Source: Lysobacterales bacterium (GTDB lineage: Bacteria > Pseudomonadota > Gammaproteobacteria > Xanthomonadales > Rhodanobacteraceae). From it: a DNA stretch of 64,000 bases. Below, piece by piece: positions 20,226-30,199 of the stretch (position 1 is the stretch's first letter; the number at the start of each line of letters is the position of its first letter). The stretch spans positions 1-64,000 of the forward strand of contig JAJPID010000063.1 in NCBI GenBank assembly GCA_021324945.1. The letters are read 5' to 3'. The notes beneath the pieces are model-generated. The model had not been told where the DNA came from, did not search any database, and was given only the letters and a program-made list of their open reading frames with translations. The translations under genes and the position numbers were made by a program.

Positions 20226-21382
20226 CCCCCACGAACGCCGTCGCGCGGCGCTGGCAATGGCTGGTGATCGCGCTGGTGATCGGCGGCCTGCTGTGGCTGC
20301 TGCGGCCGGTGCTGACGCCATTCGTGATCGCGGCGATGCTGGCGTATCTCGGCGATCCGCTGGCCGATCGCCTGCAACGTTGGCACTGCAACCGCACGCT
20401 CGCCACAAGCATCGTGTTCGTGGTGATGGTGCTGCTTCTCGCCGGCGCGCTGGTGCTGCTGATCCCGCTGATCCAGCGGCAGGTGATGCATCTGATTTCC
20501 TCACTGCCCACCTACGGCGCGTGGATCCAGAACTCCATGCTGCCGTGGCTGGAGGAACATCTGCATCTCTCGCGTAGCACCTTCGACGTCAACAGTATCG
20601 TCGCCAACGTCAAGGCGCACATTGGCACCATTGGCAACGTCGCCGCGGTCGCGTTCGGCTACGTCACCCGTTCCAGCCTGACGATCATCGGCTGGGTCAC
20701 GTCGCTGGTGCTGATTCCCGTCGTCACGTTCTATCTGCTGCGCGACTGGGACGTGATGGTCGCCAAGATCGACGACCTGCTGCCGCGCAATATCGAGCCG
20801 ACGGTGCGGCGGCTGGCGCGCGAATCGGATTCCGTGCTCGGTGCGTTCGTGCGCGGACAATTGCTGGTGATGGTGGCACTGGGTGCGTATTACGCCTGCG
20901 CGTTGTGGCTGATCGGGCTGGATGTCGGTCCGCTGATCGGCATGATCGCGGGGCTGGTCAGCTTCGTGCCGTATCTCGGGTTCATCACCGGCTTGCTCGC
21001 CAGCCTGATCGCCGCGCTGGTGCAGTATCACGATTGGCAACACGTTGCGCTGGTGCTGGGGGTGTTCGGCATCGGCCAGGTGCTCGAAGGCTACGTGTTG
21101 GTGCCGCGGCTGGTCGGCGGCAAGATCGGGCTGCATCCGGTGGCGGTAATCTTCGCGGTGCTGGCGTTCGGGCAGTTGTTCGGTTTCCTCGGCGTGCTGC
21201 TGGCGCTGCCTATTTCATCGGTGCTGATGGTGCTACTGCGTTACCTGCACGAACGCTACGTTGGCAGCGCGCTATACGACGAACGTGCTGCTGCGGCGGC
21301 CGAACGCGCGCCCGTGACGCTCGAACTGGAACCGTCCCTCGCAGGCGATGACACGCACGACGCGCATCCTCCGCCGAAATGA
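20222..21382 (+). CDS. AI-2E/PerM-family membrane permease
   Basis: A 386-residue polytopic protein with about seven hydrophobic segments. The N-terminus (LLRPVLTPFVIAAMLAYLGDPL) and the C-terminal part (FVPYLGFITGLLASLI, GKIGLHPVAVIFAVLAFGQLFGFLGVLLALP) are typical of the AI-2E/PerM family. Substrates in this family are poorly defined, so no transport role is claimed. It overlaps the genes on each side by 4 bp and lies directly before hda, as in many relatives. Confidence 0.87.
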   Translation: MTPTNAVARRWQWLVIALVIGGLLWLLRPVLTPFVIAAMLAYLGDPLADRLQRWHCNRTLATSIVFVVMVLLLAGALVLLIPLIQRQVMHLISSLPTYGAWIQNSMLPWLEEHLHLSRSTFDVNSIVANVKAHIGTIGNVAAVAFGYVTRSSLTIIGWVTSLVLIPVVTFYLLRDWDVMVAKIDDLLPRNIEPTVRRLARESDSVLGAFVRGQLLVMVALGAYYACALWLIGLDVGPLIGMIAGLVSFVPYLGFITGLLASLIAALVQYHDWQHVALVLGVFGIGQVLEGYVLVPRLVGGKIGLHPVAVIFAVLAFGQLFGFLGVLLALPISSVLMVLLRYLHERYVGSALYDERAAAAAERAPVTLELEPSLAGDDTHDAHPPPK

Positions 21383-22074
21383 ACGCGCGTCAGTTGCCGC
21401 TCTCCCTACGCTGGCCTTCGCATCAGCGGCTGGATGCATTCGTCTCCGGTGCGAACGCGCACGCGCTGGATGCGGTGCGCTCTTGTGCGGAGGCGCGCAA
21501 TGCTGCGTGGCTCTATCTGCACGGTCCGCGGGGGAGCGGCAAAACGCATCTGCTGATCAGCGCGTGCCGCTTGGCATTGGAAAGCGGACGCAACGTGCGT
21601 TATCTGCCATTGGCTATGCTTCCCGAATCCCGCGCGGAAGCGATTGTCAGCTTTAGTGCGGAACGCAATGAATTATTGGCAATCGACGACGTACAGGCCA
21701 TCGGAGGCGATGCGAATGCCGAGCGCGCGCTGTTTGATCTCTACAATCGCGCACGCGACGCGCACGCCACGTCGTTATTCGCGGCGGCCGCGCCGCCGAA
21801 CCAAATCGGCCTGCAATTGCCCGATCTCGTCTCGCGCCTGTCGGCCTGCACGCAACATGCGCTGCAACCGCTGGACGAAACCGGCCGCCGCGAAGTCTTG
21901 CGAAGGCGAGCGCAACAACGCGGATTGACAATCGACGATGCCGTGCTGGACTGGCTGTTCGCCCGCCAACCGCGCGATCTTTCGGCATTGATGGAACTGT
22001 TCGAGAAATTGGATCACGCCGCGCTGGCCGCACAGCGCAAGATCACGATTCCGTTCTTGCGGGAGATGTTGTAG
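21379..22074 (+). CDS. hda: DnaA regulatory inactivator Hda
   Basis: A 231-residue DnaA-like AAA+ protein without the DnaA DNA-binding domain. Walker A is GPRGSGKT, and the Walker B-like region is ELLAIDDVQAIGGD. Hda with the sliding clamp stimulates DnaA-ATP hydrolysis and prevents re-initiation. A clamp-binding motif near the N-terminus (RQLPLSLR) is a good candidate. It ends the plus-strand operon that begins with the DUF2066 gene. Confidence 0.93.
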   Translation: MNARQLPLSLRWPSHQRLDAFVSGANAHALDAVRSCAEARNAAWLYLHGPRGSGKTHLLISACRLALESGRNVRYLPLAMLPESRAEAIVSFSAERNELLAIDDVQAIGGDANAERALFDLYNRARDAHATSLFAAAAPPNQIGLQLPDLVSRLSACTQHALQPLDETGRREVLRRRAQQRGLTIDDAVLDWLFARQPRDLSALMELFEKLDHAALAAQRKITIPFLREML

Positions 22075-22194
22075 GAACGGTATGCAGAAATAATGAATCG
22101 ATCCACCGGTCTCGTGACATCCGTCTCACCAGGACGGGTAGCCAGAGCATACGCCGGCCAATGCGGGGAGCACTCAGTGATCTGGAGAAAGAAA

Positions 22195-22432
22195 ATGAAG
22201 ACCAAGTTGATGGCAGCTTGTGTTCCACATCGTGCGGACGCAAGGGACTATATGCGCGACAATCATATCGCATTTACTGAATATCAATTGATAAATCTGA
22301 AATTGCAATGGAAAATTCAGGAAATTGGATGAATCTGGTATACCGGTAATCTTTACAGCTCCACATGAGGTGCGGGGGTTTACTCCATATGACTTTGAGA
22401 AATTTATAAGTTTGCAGGATATTGGCCGTTAA
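22195..22432 (+). pseudogene. frameshifted glutaredoxin-like small protein
   Basis: Two frames together read as a glutaredoxin-fold protein. Frame one from ATG 22195 gives MKTKLMAACVPHRADARDYM and RDNHIAFTEYQLINLK, then stops at 22332. Frame two gives KLDESGIPVIFTAPHEVRG and FTPYDFEKFISLQDIGR to TAA 22432, matching the cis-Pro (GIPVI) and RGF parts of the fold. A single-base indel in about 22300-22330 would join them. GGAG lies 8-9 bases before the ATG. The stretch is AT-richer than its neighbours. It fills most of the 373-bp gap between hda and murU. Confidence 0.6.
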
Positions 22433-22447
22433 TCGGAGCTTGATCGA

Positions 22448-23167
22448 CTAGAATGTGTTTAGCCCCGCATTCAGGTACTGCAACCGCTGTGGCGTTCCGA
22501 CATCGAACCAGGCGCCGGGGTGTTGCTGCCAGGCGATTTGGTTATTCGCGATCGCCGCGCGCAACAGAGGCGTGATGGAAAAGCGTGGCGGAAGCTCCGA
22601 TGCGCCGGACGCGTCACCGATCACGTCGCGCCAGCCGTGCAGGAACTCCGGCCGGTACACGCCGATGCCGGAGAAGGTGAGAGTGTGTTGCGCGCCGGGC
22701 AAATCGGCGAAGGGCAACAATTCACCGTTTGCGTCGATTCCGAAATCGCCCTGCGCGCGGTGTGGCGGATTGTCCACCAGCACCAGATGCGCCAGGCCTT
22801 GCGGTTCGCGCGGCAGGGAGGCGAAATCGAAATCCGTCCAGACATCGCCGTTCACCGCGATGAAAGGTTCGCGCCCCAGCAGCGCCAGTGCGTGCAGCAT
22901 GCCGCCGCCGGTCTCCAGCGCGGTTTCACCCTCGTAGCTGTATTCGATACGCAAGCCGTAACGCGAGCCATCACCCAGGGTTTCGGGAAATTGTGAAGCG
23001 AGGTGCGAGGTATTGATCACCACCTCGCGTACGTCCGCGCGCGAGAGGTTTTCCAGATGCCATTCGACCAGCCGCTTGCCGCCGGCGCGCAACAGTGGCT
23101 TGGGCGTCGCATCCGAAAGCGGACGCATCCGCTCGCCACGACCTGCGGAAAAGATCAACGCTTTCAT
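22448..23167 (-). CDS. murU: N-acetylmuramate-1-phosphate uridylyltransferase MurU
   Basis: A 239-residue nucleotidyltransferase beginning MKALIFSAGRGERMRPLSDATPKPLL, with the family GxGxRMxPLT-like loop and the K in PKPLL. With AmgK it turns recovered MurNAc into UDP-MurNAc, bypassing de novo synthesis by MurA/MurB. ATG 23167 starts the conserved strand, whereas an upstream start at 23194 adds a basic stretch. A three-hairpin element separates it from amgK, although the two genes are often adjacent in other species. Confidence 0.9.
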   Translation of the reverse strand: MKALIFSAGRGERMRPLSDATPKPLLRAGGKRLVEWHLENLSRADVREVVINTSHLASQFPETLGDGSRYGLRIEYSYEGETALETGGGMLHALALLGREPFIAVNGDVWTDFDFASLPREPQGLAHLVLVDNPPHRAQGDFGIDANGELLPFADLPGAQHTLTFSGIGVYRPEFLHGWRDVIGDASGASELPPRFSITPLLRAAIANNQIAWQQHPGAWFDVGTPQRLQYLNAGLNTF

Positions 23168-23186
23168 GGCGTGACTGCGCCGAAAA

Positions 23187-23277
23187 CGGGCCAAGCATGG
23201 CCCGTCCGTGGGTCAGCACGCTCCTGTTTCATGTGCTGATTCGGCGAAGCCGAGTCCGGACATGTGTCGGACTCGGC
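23187..23277 (-). repeat. three-hairpin intergenic element, copy A (before murU)
   Basis: Read toward murU, the first hairpin is GCCGAGTCCG/CGGACTCGGC (23277-23249), the second CAGCAC/GTGCTG (23238-23214), and the third CGGGCCA/TGGCCCG (23204-23187). The start codon follows about 20 bases later. The same order of hairpins and the shared text CTCGGCTTCGCC recur before cysNC. Confidence 0.55.
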
Positions 23278-23299
23278 GTGCAAATGTTGGACAGGAAGT

Positions 23300-24343
23300 T
23301 CAATCATTTTCCAATGAAAGGTCGCGCCCGCCGATCTTGTTTTCCATCAGCGCGACGAACTCGGCGAACTCGGAATAGCGCGAGGCGACGCTGCGCACGT
23401 AATGCCACACGCGCGCAAGATCATTCAAATATCCGCGCTTGCCGTCGCGATACCAAAGGCGGCAGAAGATGCCGAGCACCTTGATGTGCCGCTGCAAACC
23501 CATCAGGTCGAACCAGCGCCGCCAGAGTTGCGCATCGATCCTTGCATCCAGTATTCCGGCTTCGCGCAATCGTTGCCGGTGCGCTTCAGCCCAAGCATAA
23601 ACTTGCGCGTCATCCCACGCGATATAGCAATCGCGCAGCAGCGAGACCAGATCGTACGTGAGCGGGCCCTGCAGCGCGTCCTGGAAGTCCACCAGGCCCG
23701 GGCCCTTTCCGGGCACGATCAGCAGATTGCGGCTGTGGAAATCGCGAAACAGGAAGGCGCGTGGCTGGACGAGTGCATTGTCCATCAGCCTGCGGAACGC
23801 CAGTTCGATCACGTCCCACTCGTCGCATTCGATGGCGGCGCCGAGGTGCTTCTGCAGAAACCAGGCTGGCATCAGCTCGAGTTCGATCGTCAATCGCTGT
23901 TCGTCGTAGGGTGGAAGGTCCCGCGCATCCACACAGGTCTGCATCACGAACAGCGCATCCAGCGCCTGCGCGTAAAGCGCATCGACGGTGGACTCGTTCA
24001 ATTCCGGCAGGAACAAGCGCGTGCCCAAATCTTCCATCAACACGAAACCGTCGGCGCGGTCTTCCGCAATCACAGAAGGCGCGTGCAGACCGGCACTGCG
24101 CAGGCGCGCGTCGATGTCTAGCCACGCCGCGAGTTTTTCGTTCTCCGGCGGCGGCGCATCCATCAGGATTGCGCTGCCTTGCGTGCCGTGCGTGCGCCAG
24201 TAGCTGCGCGCGCTGGCGTCTTCAGAAGCGCGTTCCAGTGTGATCGACGGCTCTTTCAACGCGGCGCGCGCGAAGGCCAGCCGTAGCACGGCGCGATCGG
24301 GATTGGGCGAAACAAGTGCACTCATGTCGATGGCTTCATCCAT
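23300..24343 (-). CDS. amgK: N-acetylmuramate/N-acetylglucosamine kinase AmgK
   Basis: A 347-residue aminoglycoside-phosphotransferase-fold kinase. The catalytic loop is [15 protein letters not shown], followed by the metal-binding [17 protein letters not shown]. AmgK phosphorylates MurNAc (and GlcNAc) at C1, feeding MurU. ATG 24343 is preceded by AAGGCGA. A second in-frame ATG at 24325 is possible. The gene is divergent from cysD. Confidence 0.9.
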   Translation of the reverse strand: MDEAIDMSALVSPNPDRAVLRLAFARAALKEPSITLERASEDASARSYWRTHGTQGSAILMDAPPPENEKLAAWLDIDARLRSAGLHAPSVIAEDRADGFVLMEDLGTRLFLPELNESTVDALYAQALDALFVMQTCVDARDLPPYDEQRLTIELELMPAWFLQKHLGAAIECDEWDVIELAFRRLMDNALVQPRAFLFRDFHSRNLLIVPGKGPGLVDFQDALQGPLTYDLVSLLRDCYIAWDDAQVYAWAEAHRQRLREAGILDARIDAQLWRRWFDLMGLQRHIKVLGIFCRLWYRDGKRGYLNDLARVWHYVRSVASRYSEFAEFVALMENKIGGRDLSLEND

Positions 24344-24454
24344 TCGCCTTCTCGGCGAACGGCGCCTAGTGTATGTCGTTACTCCCGCCGCGCTCGTGCG
24401 GAGGCTGCACCGCTTCGCGTGATTACGCTATCCTGTTGCGTTCACGAGGGCGCG

Positions 24455-25369
24455 ATGAACACGCAGGCGGCGGCGCACACCCATCTCGACCGGTTGGAGG
24501 CGGAATCGATCCGCATCCTGCGCGAGACCGTGGCCGAATGTCGCAAACCCGTGCTGCTCTATTCGATCGGCAAGGATTCCTCCGTCCTGCTGCACTTGCT
24601 GCTGAAGGCGTTTCATCCTGCCAGGCCGCCGTTGCCGCTGCTGCACGTCAACACGACATGGAAGTTCCGCGAGATGATCGCATTCCGCGACGCGATCGCG
24701 AGAGAGAAGGGCGTCGAACTGATCGAACACATCAATCAGGAAGGCCTGGCGCGCGGCATCAACCCAATCACGCACGGCGCGTCGGTGCACACGGAGATCA
24801 TGAAGACGCAGGCGCTGCGGCAGGCGTTGGCGCAGCACGGTTTCGATGCCGCGATCGGCGGCGCGCGCCGCGACGAGGACCCCGCGCGTGCCAAGGAGCG
24901 CGTATTCTCGCTGCGCGGCGCCGGCCAGCGCTGGGAACCGCGCAAACAGCGGCCCGAACCTTGGGGACTGTACAACGCGCGGCTGTCCAATGATGAAACG
25001 CTGCGCGTGTTTCCGCTGTCGGACTGGACCGAACTGGACGTGTGGCTGTACATCCGTCGCGAGAATATTCCGGTGGTGCCGCTGTATTTCGCCGCCGAAC
25101 GGCCGGTGATCGAGCGCAACGGCGCATTGTTGGTGTACGACGACGACCGCATGCCGTTGAACGCTGGCGAAACGCCGCGCATGCGACGCGTGCGTTTCCG
25201 CACGCTGGGCTGCTGGCCGCTGACCGCGGCGGTGGAATCCGACGCCGCCGATCTGGACGCGCTGATCGAGGAGATGCTGCGCACGCGCCAGTCCGAACGC
25301 GCGGGCCGCATCATCGATCACGATCCGTCCGATTCGATGGAGCGCAAGAAGCGCGAGGGTTATTTCTGA
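24455..25369 (+). CDS. cysD: sulfate adenylyltransferase subunit CysD
   Basis: A 304-residue PAPS-reductase-fold ATP sulfurylase subunit. The PP-loop [12 protein letters not shown] is near the N-terminus, with [13 protein letters not shown] and a C-terminal [14 protein letters not shown]. With CysN it makes APS from sulfate and ATP. GAGGG lies 7 bases before ATG 24455. cysNC follows after a hairpin-rich gap, so both are probably on one message. Confidence 0.95.
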   Translation: MNTQAAAHTHLDRLEAESIRILRETVAECRKPVLLYSIGKDSSVLLHLLLKAFHPARPPLPLLHVNTTWKFREMIAFRDAIAREKGVELIEHINQEGLARGINPITHGASVHTEIMKTQALRQALAQHGFDAAIGGARRDEDPARAKERVFSLRGAGQRWEPRKQRPEPWGLYNARLSNDETLRVFPLSDWTELDVWLYIRRENIPVVPLYFAAERPVIERNGALLVYDDDRMPLNAGETPRMRRVRFRTLGCWPLTAAVESDAADLDALIEEMLRTRQSERAGRIIDHDPSDSMERKKREGYF

Positions 25370-25373
25370 TGAA

Positions 25374-25487
25374 TTCGAAAAACCTTCACCCAGCCGGTTT
25401 TTCGAAACGCCGAATCCGGTACACACCCGGTCTCGGCTTCGCCACGGCGAGAAAGCTCGCCGCCCATGCGGGCCGTCCCTGGCCCGC
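25374..25487 (+). repeat. three-hairpin intergenic element, copy B (before cysNC)
   Basis: A perfect 11-bp inverted repeat TTCGAAAAACC/GGTTTTTCGAA (25374-25384, 25396-25406) comes first. It is followed by three hairpins in the order seen before murU: GCCGAATCCG with CGGTCTCGGC (25409-25437), GGCGAG/CTCGCC (25446-25461) and GCGGGCC/GGCCCGC (25468-25487). The cysNC start lies about 24 bases downstream. Confidence 0.55.
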
Positions 25488-25511
25488 GTGTCCCTCCGGC
25501 GAGGCGCACTG

Positions 25512-27383
25512 ATGGGCCGCGCTTCAGACGATCCCGCGCTGAAACTGCGCGCGCTGGAAATCCGCGACACGTTGCGCATCGCCATCTGCGGCAGCGTGGA
25601 CGACGGCAAGAGCACGCTGCTCGGGCGGTTGCTCGCGGAAGCAGGCATGATCCCCGACGACCGTCTGCAGCAGATGATCCGCGACAGCCGCAAGCACGGC
25701 ACCCAGGGCGGCGCGCCGGATTACGCGTTGTTGCTGGATGGCCTGGAGGCCGAGCGCGAGCAGGGCATCACCATCGACGTGGCCTGGCGCTATTTCGGCA
25801 CCGACAGACGTGCCTTCATCGTCGCCGATTGCCCGGGGCATGCGCAGTACACGCGCAACATGGCGAGTGGCGCGTCGAACGCGGAGCTGGGCATCGTGCT
25901 GGTGGACGCGCGCGCAGGCGTGCAGACGCAGACGCGCCGTCACGTGGCGATCCTGGCGATGTTCGGCGTGACGCGCGTGCTGTTCGCGGTCAACAAGCTC
26001 GATCTGATCGACTACGACGTGGCGCGCTACGCGCAAATCGAACACGAGTGCAGGGAACTGGCGCGCACGCTGGGGATCGCACGTTCGGACGCGATTCCGG
26101 TCTCCGCATTGACCGCGGACAATCTTGTCGTCAATTCGCCGCGCACGCCGTGGTACACGGGCGAACCGCTGCTGAAATTCCTGGAGACGGTCGAGATCCC
26201 GCGCCGCAGCGACGCACCGTTCGCGTTGCCGGTGCAGTGGGTCAACCGCCCGGATCAGCATTTCCGCGGTTACACCGGCAGCATCGCCAGCGGCCGCATC
26301 GCGCCGGATGCCGAAGTGGTCGTGCTGCCGGCCGGCACGCGCGCACGCGTGGCGCGCGTGATCGGCGGCGCGAACGACCTGGATTCCGCGCAGGCGGGCG
26401 ATGCGATCACGCTGACGCTGGCCGAACAGGTCGATGTCTCGCGCGGCGACGTGATCGCCGATGCGGCGCATCCGCCGGAAGTGTCCGCGCAGTTCGCGTG
26501 CCACGTGCTCTGGCTTGGCGACGCGCCCTTGCTGCCAGGCCGGCGATATCTGCTGAAGCTGGCCACGCGCACGCTCGGTGCGCAGATCACCGAGATCAAG
26601 CACCGCATCGATCCCGACACGCAGGCGCATCTCGCAGCGACGCGCCTTTCCGCCAACGAGATCGGCTATTGCAACTTGTCGCTGGACGGCGATATCGCGT
26701 ACCGGCCGTACCGTGAAGACCGCACGCTCGGCGGTTTCATCCTGATAGACCGAGAAAGCAACGCGACCGTCGGTTGCGGCACGCTGGATTTCGGCCTGCG
26801 CCGCAACAAGAACGTGCACTGGCAGCATCTGGACGTCGACCGCGCGGCGCGCGCGCGCATCAAGGGCCAGCAGCCGCGTTGCCTGTGGTTCACGGGGTTG
26901 TCCGGCGCGGGCAAATCGACGATCGCGAATCTGGTCGAGCGCCGTCTGCACGCCGACGGCTTCCACACCATCACGCTGGACGGCGACAACATCCGTCATG
27001 GACTGAATCGCGACCTGGGGTTCACCGATGCCGACCGCGTCGAGAACATCCGGCGCGTGGCCGAAGTCGCCAAGCTGATGCTGGATGCGGGGCTGATCGT
27101 GCTGGTGAGTTTCATCTCGCCCTTCCGCGCCGAGCGCCGCATGGCGCGCGCGCTGTTCAACGAGGGCGAGTTCTGGGAAGTGTTCGTGGACGCGCCGCTG
27201 GAAGTGTGCGAGGAGCGCGACGTGAAAGGGCTCTACGCGAAAGCGCGCGCCGGCGACATCGCCAACTTCACCGGCATAGGCTCGCCTTACGAGCCGCCGG
27301 AGAATCCCGAGATCCATCTGCACTCGGACCGCGAGGCCGCCGCCGAATCGGCGCGGCGGGTGATCGAAGCCCTGTTTGCCTGA
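25512..27383 (+). CDS. cysNC: bifunctional sulfate adenylyltransferase GTPase subunit / APS kinase (CysNC)
   Basis: A 623-residue fusion. Residues about 20-430 are the CysN GTPase, with GSVDDGKST at 27-35, [12 protein letters not shown] and NKLDLID. From about 455 on is an APS kinase, with P-loop GLSGAGKST at 462-470, then [15 protein letters not shown] and FISPFRAER. Together with CysD it makes PAPS from sulfate. ATG 25512 was chosen over an in-frame start at 25488 that lies in the hairpin region. The product feeds cysteine synthesis or sulfation. Confidence 0.95.
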   Translation: MGRASDDPALKLRALEIRDTLRIAICGSVDDGKSTLLGRLLAEAGMIPDDRLQQMIRDSRKHGTQGGAPDYALLLDGLEAEREQGITIDVAWRYFGTDRRAFIVADCPGHAQYTRNMASGASNAELGIVLVDARAGVQTQTRRHVAILAMFGVTRVLFAVNKLDLIDYDVARYAQIEHECRELARTLGIARSDAIPVSALTADNLVVNSPRTPWYTGEPLLKFLETVEIPRRSDAPFALPVQWVNRPDQHFRGYTGSIASGRIAPDAEVVVLPAGTRARVARVIGGANDLDSAQAGDAITLTLAEQVDVSRGDVIADAAHPPEVSAQFACHVLWLGDAPLLPGRRYLLKLATRTLGAQITEIKHRIDPDTQAHLAATRLSANEIGYCNLSLDGDIAYRPYREDRTLGGFILIDRESNATVGCGTLDFGLRRNKNVHWQHLDVDRAARARIKGQQPRCLWFTGLSGAGKSTIANLVERRLHADGFHTITLDGDNIRHGLNRDLGFTDADRVENIRRVAEVAKLMLDAGLIVLVSFISPFRAERRMARALFNEGEFWEVFVDAPLEVCEERDVKGLYAKARAGDIANFTGIGSPYEPPENPEIHLHSDREAAAESARRVIEALFA

Positions 27384-27396
27384 TGGTCCGCGCGCC

Positions 27397-28239
27397 TCAA
27401 TTCGTCAGCGGCACCAACCCGCGCCACAACGCCGGGGTCTTCGGCCAACGCTTGGGATCGCGCAGGTACGGGTGGTTGGGATAATTGAGCTTCAGCACGG
27501 CGAGGCTCTGCTGCGCGAGTTCCGGCCGCCCGAGCAGCGTATAGCTCTTGGTCAGCACCGCCAGCGCATCGGCCGCCTGCGGTGTGCGCTGGTAGTGCTC
27601 GATGATGTATTCGGCGCGGTCGGCGGCGGCCACGTAGGCCTTCGTGCGCAGGTAGTACTCGGCGACGTTCAATTCGTATTGCGCAAGTCCATTGCGCAGC
27701 CAGATCATGCGCTGGCGCGCATCGGGCGCGTACAGCGAAGTGGGAAAGCGCTGCAGTAATTGCGAGAAATCGTCGAAGGATTGCAGCGCGTAACCCTGGT
27801 CGCGCTTGGACGTGCTGCTCTGCGTCAGCCGTTCCAGCATCGTGCCGGTGCGGTCGAAGTTGATCAGGCCGCGCAGATAATAGGCATAGTCGATATGCTT
27901 CTGCGCCGGATAGGTCTTGATGAAACGGTTGATGGCCGAGTAGGCCTCGTCGGGTTTGTCGTCCTTGTAGTAGGCGTAGGCCAGATCGATCTGCGCCTGC
28001 TCATTGTATGGCCCGTAGGGGAAGCGCTCGATCAGGCGTTGATAGAGTTTCTCGGCGTTGTCGTAATTGCCGTCCTTCAACCGCTCGGTCGCTAGGTTGT
28101 AAAGCTTGTCCACCGGCAGCGTGTCCCCCTCGTTCTCGCGGTGGCCGCCGCGATGGAACAGCGAGCACGCCGCCAGTGCCGGCAGCAGCAATGCCAGCAA
28201 GGCGATTTTCAGGGTGGATCGCGGGATGAAGTTGCGCAT
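27397..28239 (-). CDS. bamD: outer membrane protein assembly factor BamD
   Basis: A 280-residue lipoprotein of the BAM complex, which inserts beta-barrels in the outer membrane. The lipobox LAAC gives a lipidated C25. Five TPR-like helical repeats follow ([40 protein letters not shown]). The start is 54 bp from the divergent rluD start, the same arrangement as in many gammaproteobacteria. It ends convergently with cysNC. Confidence 0.96.
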   Translation of the reverse strand: MRNFIPRSTLKIALLALLLPALAACSLFHRGGHRENEGDTLPVDKLYNLATERLKDGNYDNAEKLYQRLIERFPYGPYNEQAQIDLAYAYYKDDKPDEAYSAINRFIKTYPAQKHIDYAYYLRGLINFDRTGTMLERLTQSSTSKRDQGYALQSFDDFSQLLQRFPTSLYAPDARQRMIWLRNGLAQYELNVAEYYLRTKAYVAAADRAEYIIEHYQRTPQAADALAVLTKSYTLLGRPELAQQSLAVLKLNYPNHPYLRDPKRWPKTPALWRGLVPLTN

Positions 28240-28293
28240 GGCCTTGGAGTTTGGGACGCAAACGGCGATGATAGCGGAAATCGGGGACGCGCC

Positions 28294-29250
28294 ATGAAGG
28301 GTCGAACCATGCACGCGGTGGCGCCGCCCGAGGCGGCCGGCCGGCGTTTCGACCAGGTATTGGCCGGATTGTTCCCGGAGTACTCGCGCTCGCGTCTGGC
28401 GGCGTGGATCAAGGCGGGCAAGGCCAAACTCGATGGCGCGGTCGTCGCGCCACGCCATGCCATGCGCGGCGGTGAGCAAGTGGAATTGATCGTCACCGAA
28501 GAGGCGCAGGTGGACGCCGCACCTGAGCCGATCGCGTTGAAGATCGTGCACGAAGACGCCGACTTGCTGGTGATCGACAAGCCGCCGGGACTGGTGGTGC
28601 ATCCAGGGGCCGGCAATCGCGCCGGCACGCTGCAGAACGCGTTGCTGCATTTCGATCCGCAACTGGCGATCGTGCCGCGCGCCGGGATCGTGCATCGGCT
28701 GGACAAGGACACGTCCGGTTTATTGGTGGTCGCGCGCAATCTGCGTGCGCATGCGGCGCTGGTGGCGATGCTCGCCGCCCGCGAGATCCATCGCCGTTAC
28801 GCGGCGATCGTCAACGGCGTGCCGGTGGCAGGGGGCGCCATCGACGCGCCGCTGGCTCGGCATCCGCAGGATCGTCTACGACGCGCTGTGCGCGACGGCG
28901 GCAAACCGGCACGCACGCATTATCGAGTGCGTGAAAAATTCCGCGCGCACGCGCTGCTGCAATGCGAACTGGAAAGCGGGCGTACGCATCAGATCCGCGT
29001 GCATATGGCACACGCGGGTTATCCGCTGGTCGGCGATCCGCTCTATGGCGGAGGTTTGAAATTGCCGCGGGGCGCGGGCGCACGCTTGAGCGAAACATTG
29101 CGCGGTTTCAAACGGCAGGCGTTGCATGCGGAGCATCTGGAATTCATGCATCCGGTGAGCGGTGAAACACTGAGTTTCGATGCGAAACCGCCGGAGGATT
29201 TTTCGGAACTGCTGCGCGCACTGCGCAATGATGCGGAAGCGGCGCAATGA
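28294..29250 (+). CDS. rluD: 23S rRNA pseudouridine synthase RluD
   Basis: A 318-residue pseudouridine synthase with an N-terminal S4 domain (about 15-75). The catalytic aspartate is D137 in [36 protein letters not shown] is the usual C-terminal motif. RluD modifies positions 1911, 1915 and 1917 of 23S rRNA in E. coli. ATG 28294 was chosen, ATG 28309 is possible. The stop overlaps pgeF by 4 bp. Confidence 0.94.
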   Translation: MKGRTMHAVAPPEAAGRRFDQVLAGLFPEYSRSRLAAWIKAGKAKLDGAVVAPRHAMRGGEQVELIVTEEAQVDAAPEPIALKIVHEDADLLVIDKPPGLVVHPGAGNRAGTLQNALLHFDPQLAIVPRAGIVHRLDKDTSGLLVVARNLRAHAALVAMLAAREIHRRYAAIVNGVPVAGGAIDAPLARHPQDRLRRAVRDGGKPARTHYRVREKFRAHALLQCELESGRTHQIRVHMAHAGYPLVGDPLYGGGLKLPRGAGARLSETLRGFKRQALHAEHLEFMHPVSGETLSFDAKPPEDFSELLRALRNDAEAAQ

Positions 29251-30122
29251 GTTTTGGAAAACTCGCGATGCCGGATTCCGATCGCTGGATCGTGCCGCAC
29301 TGGCCGGCGCCACCCAACGTGCGCGCGGCCGTCAGCACGCGGCTCGGGCCGGGCGTGTCGCAACCGCCGTTCGATGCGTTCAATCTCGGTGCACGCTGCG
29401 GCGACGATCCGGAAGTCGTTTCGCAAAACCGTGCGCGTTTGATCGAAGCCTTGACGTTGCCTTCGCCACCACGCTGGTTGCGGCAGGTGCATGGAACGCG
29501 CGTCGTCGCTTTTAAAAGGTCCTGCCCCAACCCTTGCCCGCTTGCGGGCGAGGGCGAAGCGAACGTAGCGCGCGCGGGCGGCGGGAATGCGGCGAAAGCG
29601 CTGTCAGAAGAACCGGAGCCCGAAGCCGATGCCGCGGTCGCCCGCACGCCCGGTGCGGTGCTTGCCGTCCTCACCGCCGATTGCCTGCCGGTACTCTTCT
29701 GCGACAACGACGGCAGCGAGATCGCCGCCGTGCACGCCGGCTGGCGCGGCCTGTCCGCAGGCGTGCTGGAGAACGCGCTTGCCGCGATGCGATCGCCTCG
29801 CGAGAAAATCCTCGCATGGCTCGGCCCGGCGATCGGCCCGCAGTCATACGAAATCGACGACGAAGTGCGCGGCGCTTTTCTGGCTCACGACGCGCAAGCC
29901 GCGCTTGCATTCACCGCCACGCGGCCGGGTCATTGGCATTGCGATCTCAATGCGCTGGCCGTGCAACGCCTACGCGCAGCAGGCATCGCCCGCATCTTCG
30001 GCGGCGGCTTCGACACCTTCACCGATCCGCGCTTCTACTCCTATCGCCGCGATGGCGCGCGCAGCGGACGCTTCGCCACGTTGATCTGGTCGAACCCATT
30101 GCGCCTGCGCGATGCGGAGTAG
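29247..30122 (+). CDS. pgeF: peptidoglycan editing factor PgeF (laccase-domain, YfiH)
   Basis: A 291-residue copper/zinc-binding hydrolase-like protein. Metal ligands H82 (RQVHGTR), C146 (TADCLPV) and H163 ([10 protein letters not shown]) are present. PgeF corrects peptidoglycan precursors that carry Ser in place of Ala. Compared with the family it has about 33 extra residues at 89-122, rich in Pro, Gly and Ala and encoded partly by a palindrome. The insertion keeps the frame and lies between metal ligands in a surface loop, so activity may survive. Confidence 0.92.
   Translation: MSFGKLAMPDSDRWIVPHWPAPPNVRAAVSTRLGPGVSQPPFDAFNLGARCGDDPEVVSQNRARLIEALTLPSPPRWLRQVHGTRVVAFKRSCPNPCPLAGEGEANVARAGGGNAAKALSEEPEPEADAAVARTPGAVLAVLTADCLPVLFCDNDGSEIAAVHAGWRGLSAGVLENALAAMRSPREKILAWLGPAIGPQSYEIDDEVRGAFLAHDAQAALAFTATRPGHWHCDLNALAVQRLRAAGIARIFGGGFDTFTDPRFYSYRRDGARSGRFATLIWSNPLRLRDAE
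29531..29554. repeat. palindrome inserted in frame in pgeF
   Basis: CCCTTGCCCGC and GCGGGCGAGGG form a hairpin with a 2-nt loop and one mismatch. It lies inside the extra segment of PgeF and looks like an intergenic palindrome that has become coding. Confidence 0.5.
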
Positions 30123-30199
30123 CCCATCGCGCGCGAGGGATGAGGATGAGGCAGGAGCCGATCGGATGGCCGCGCCATGGACGGCTGCTTGCCCCAGGA

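Noticed and set aside
22093-22194. Longer start for the glutaredoxin-like frame
   Set aside because: The 34 added residues have no family resemblance, and the strong ribosome-binding site belongs to ATG 22195.
25524-27323. A 599-codon minus-strand frame opposite cysNC
   Set aside because: It is a shadow of cysNC, whose GTPase and kinase motifs are clear.
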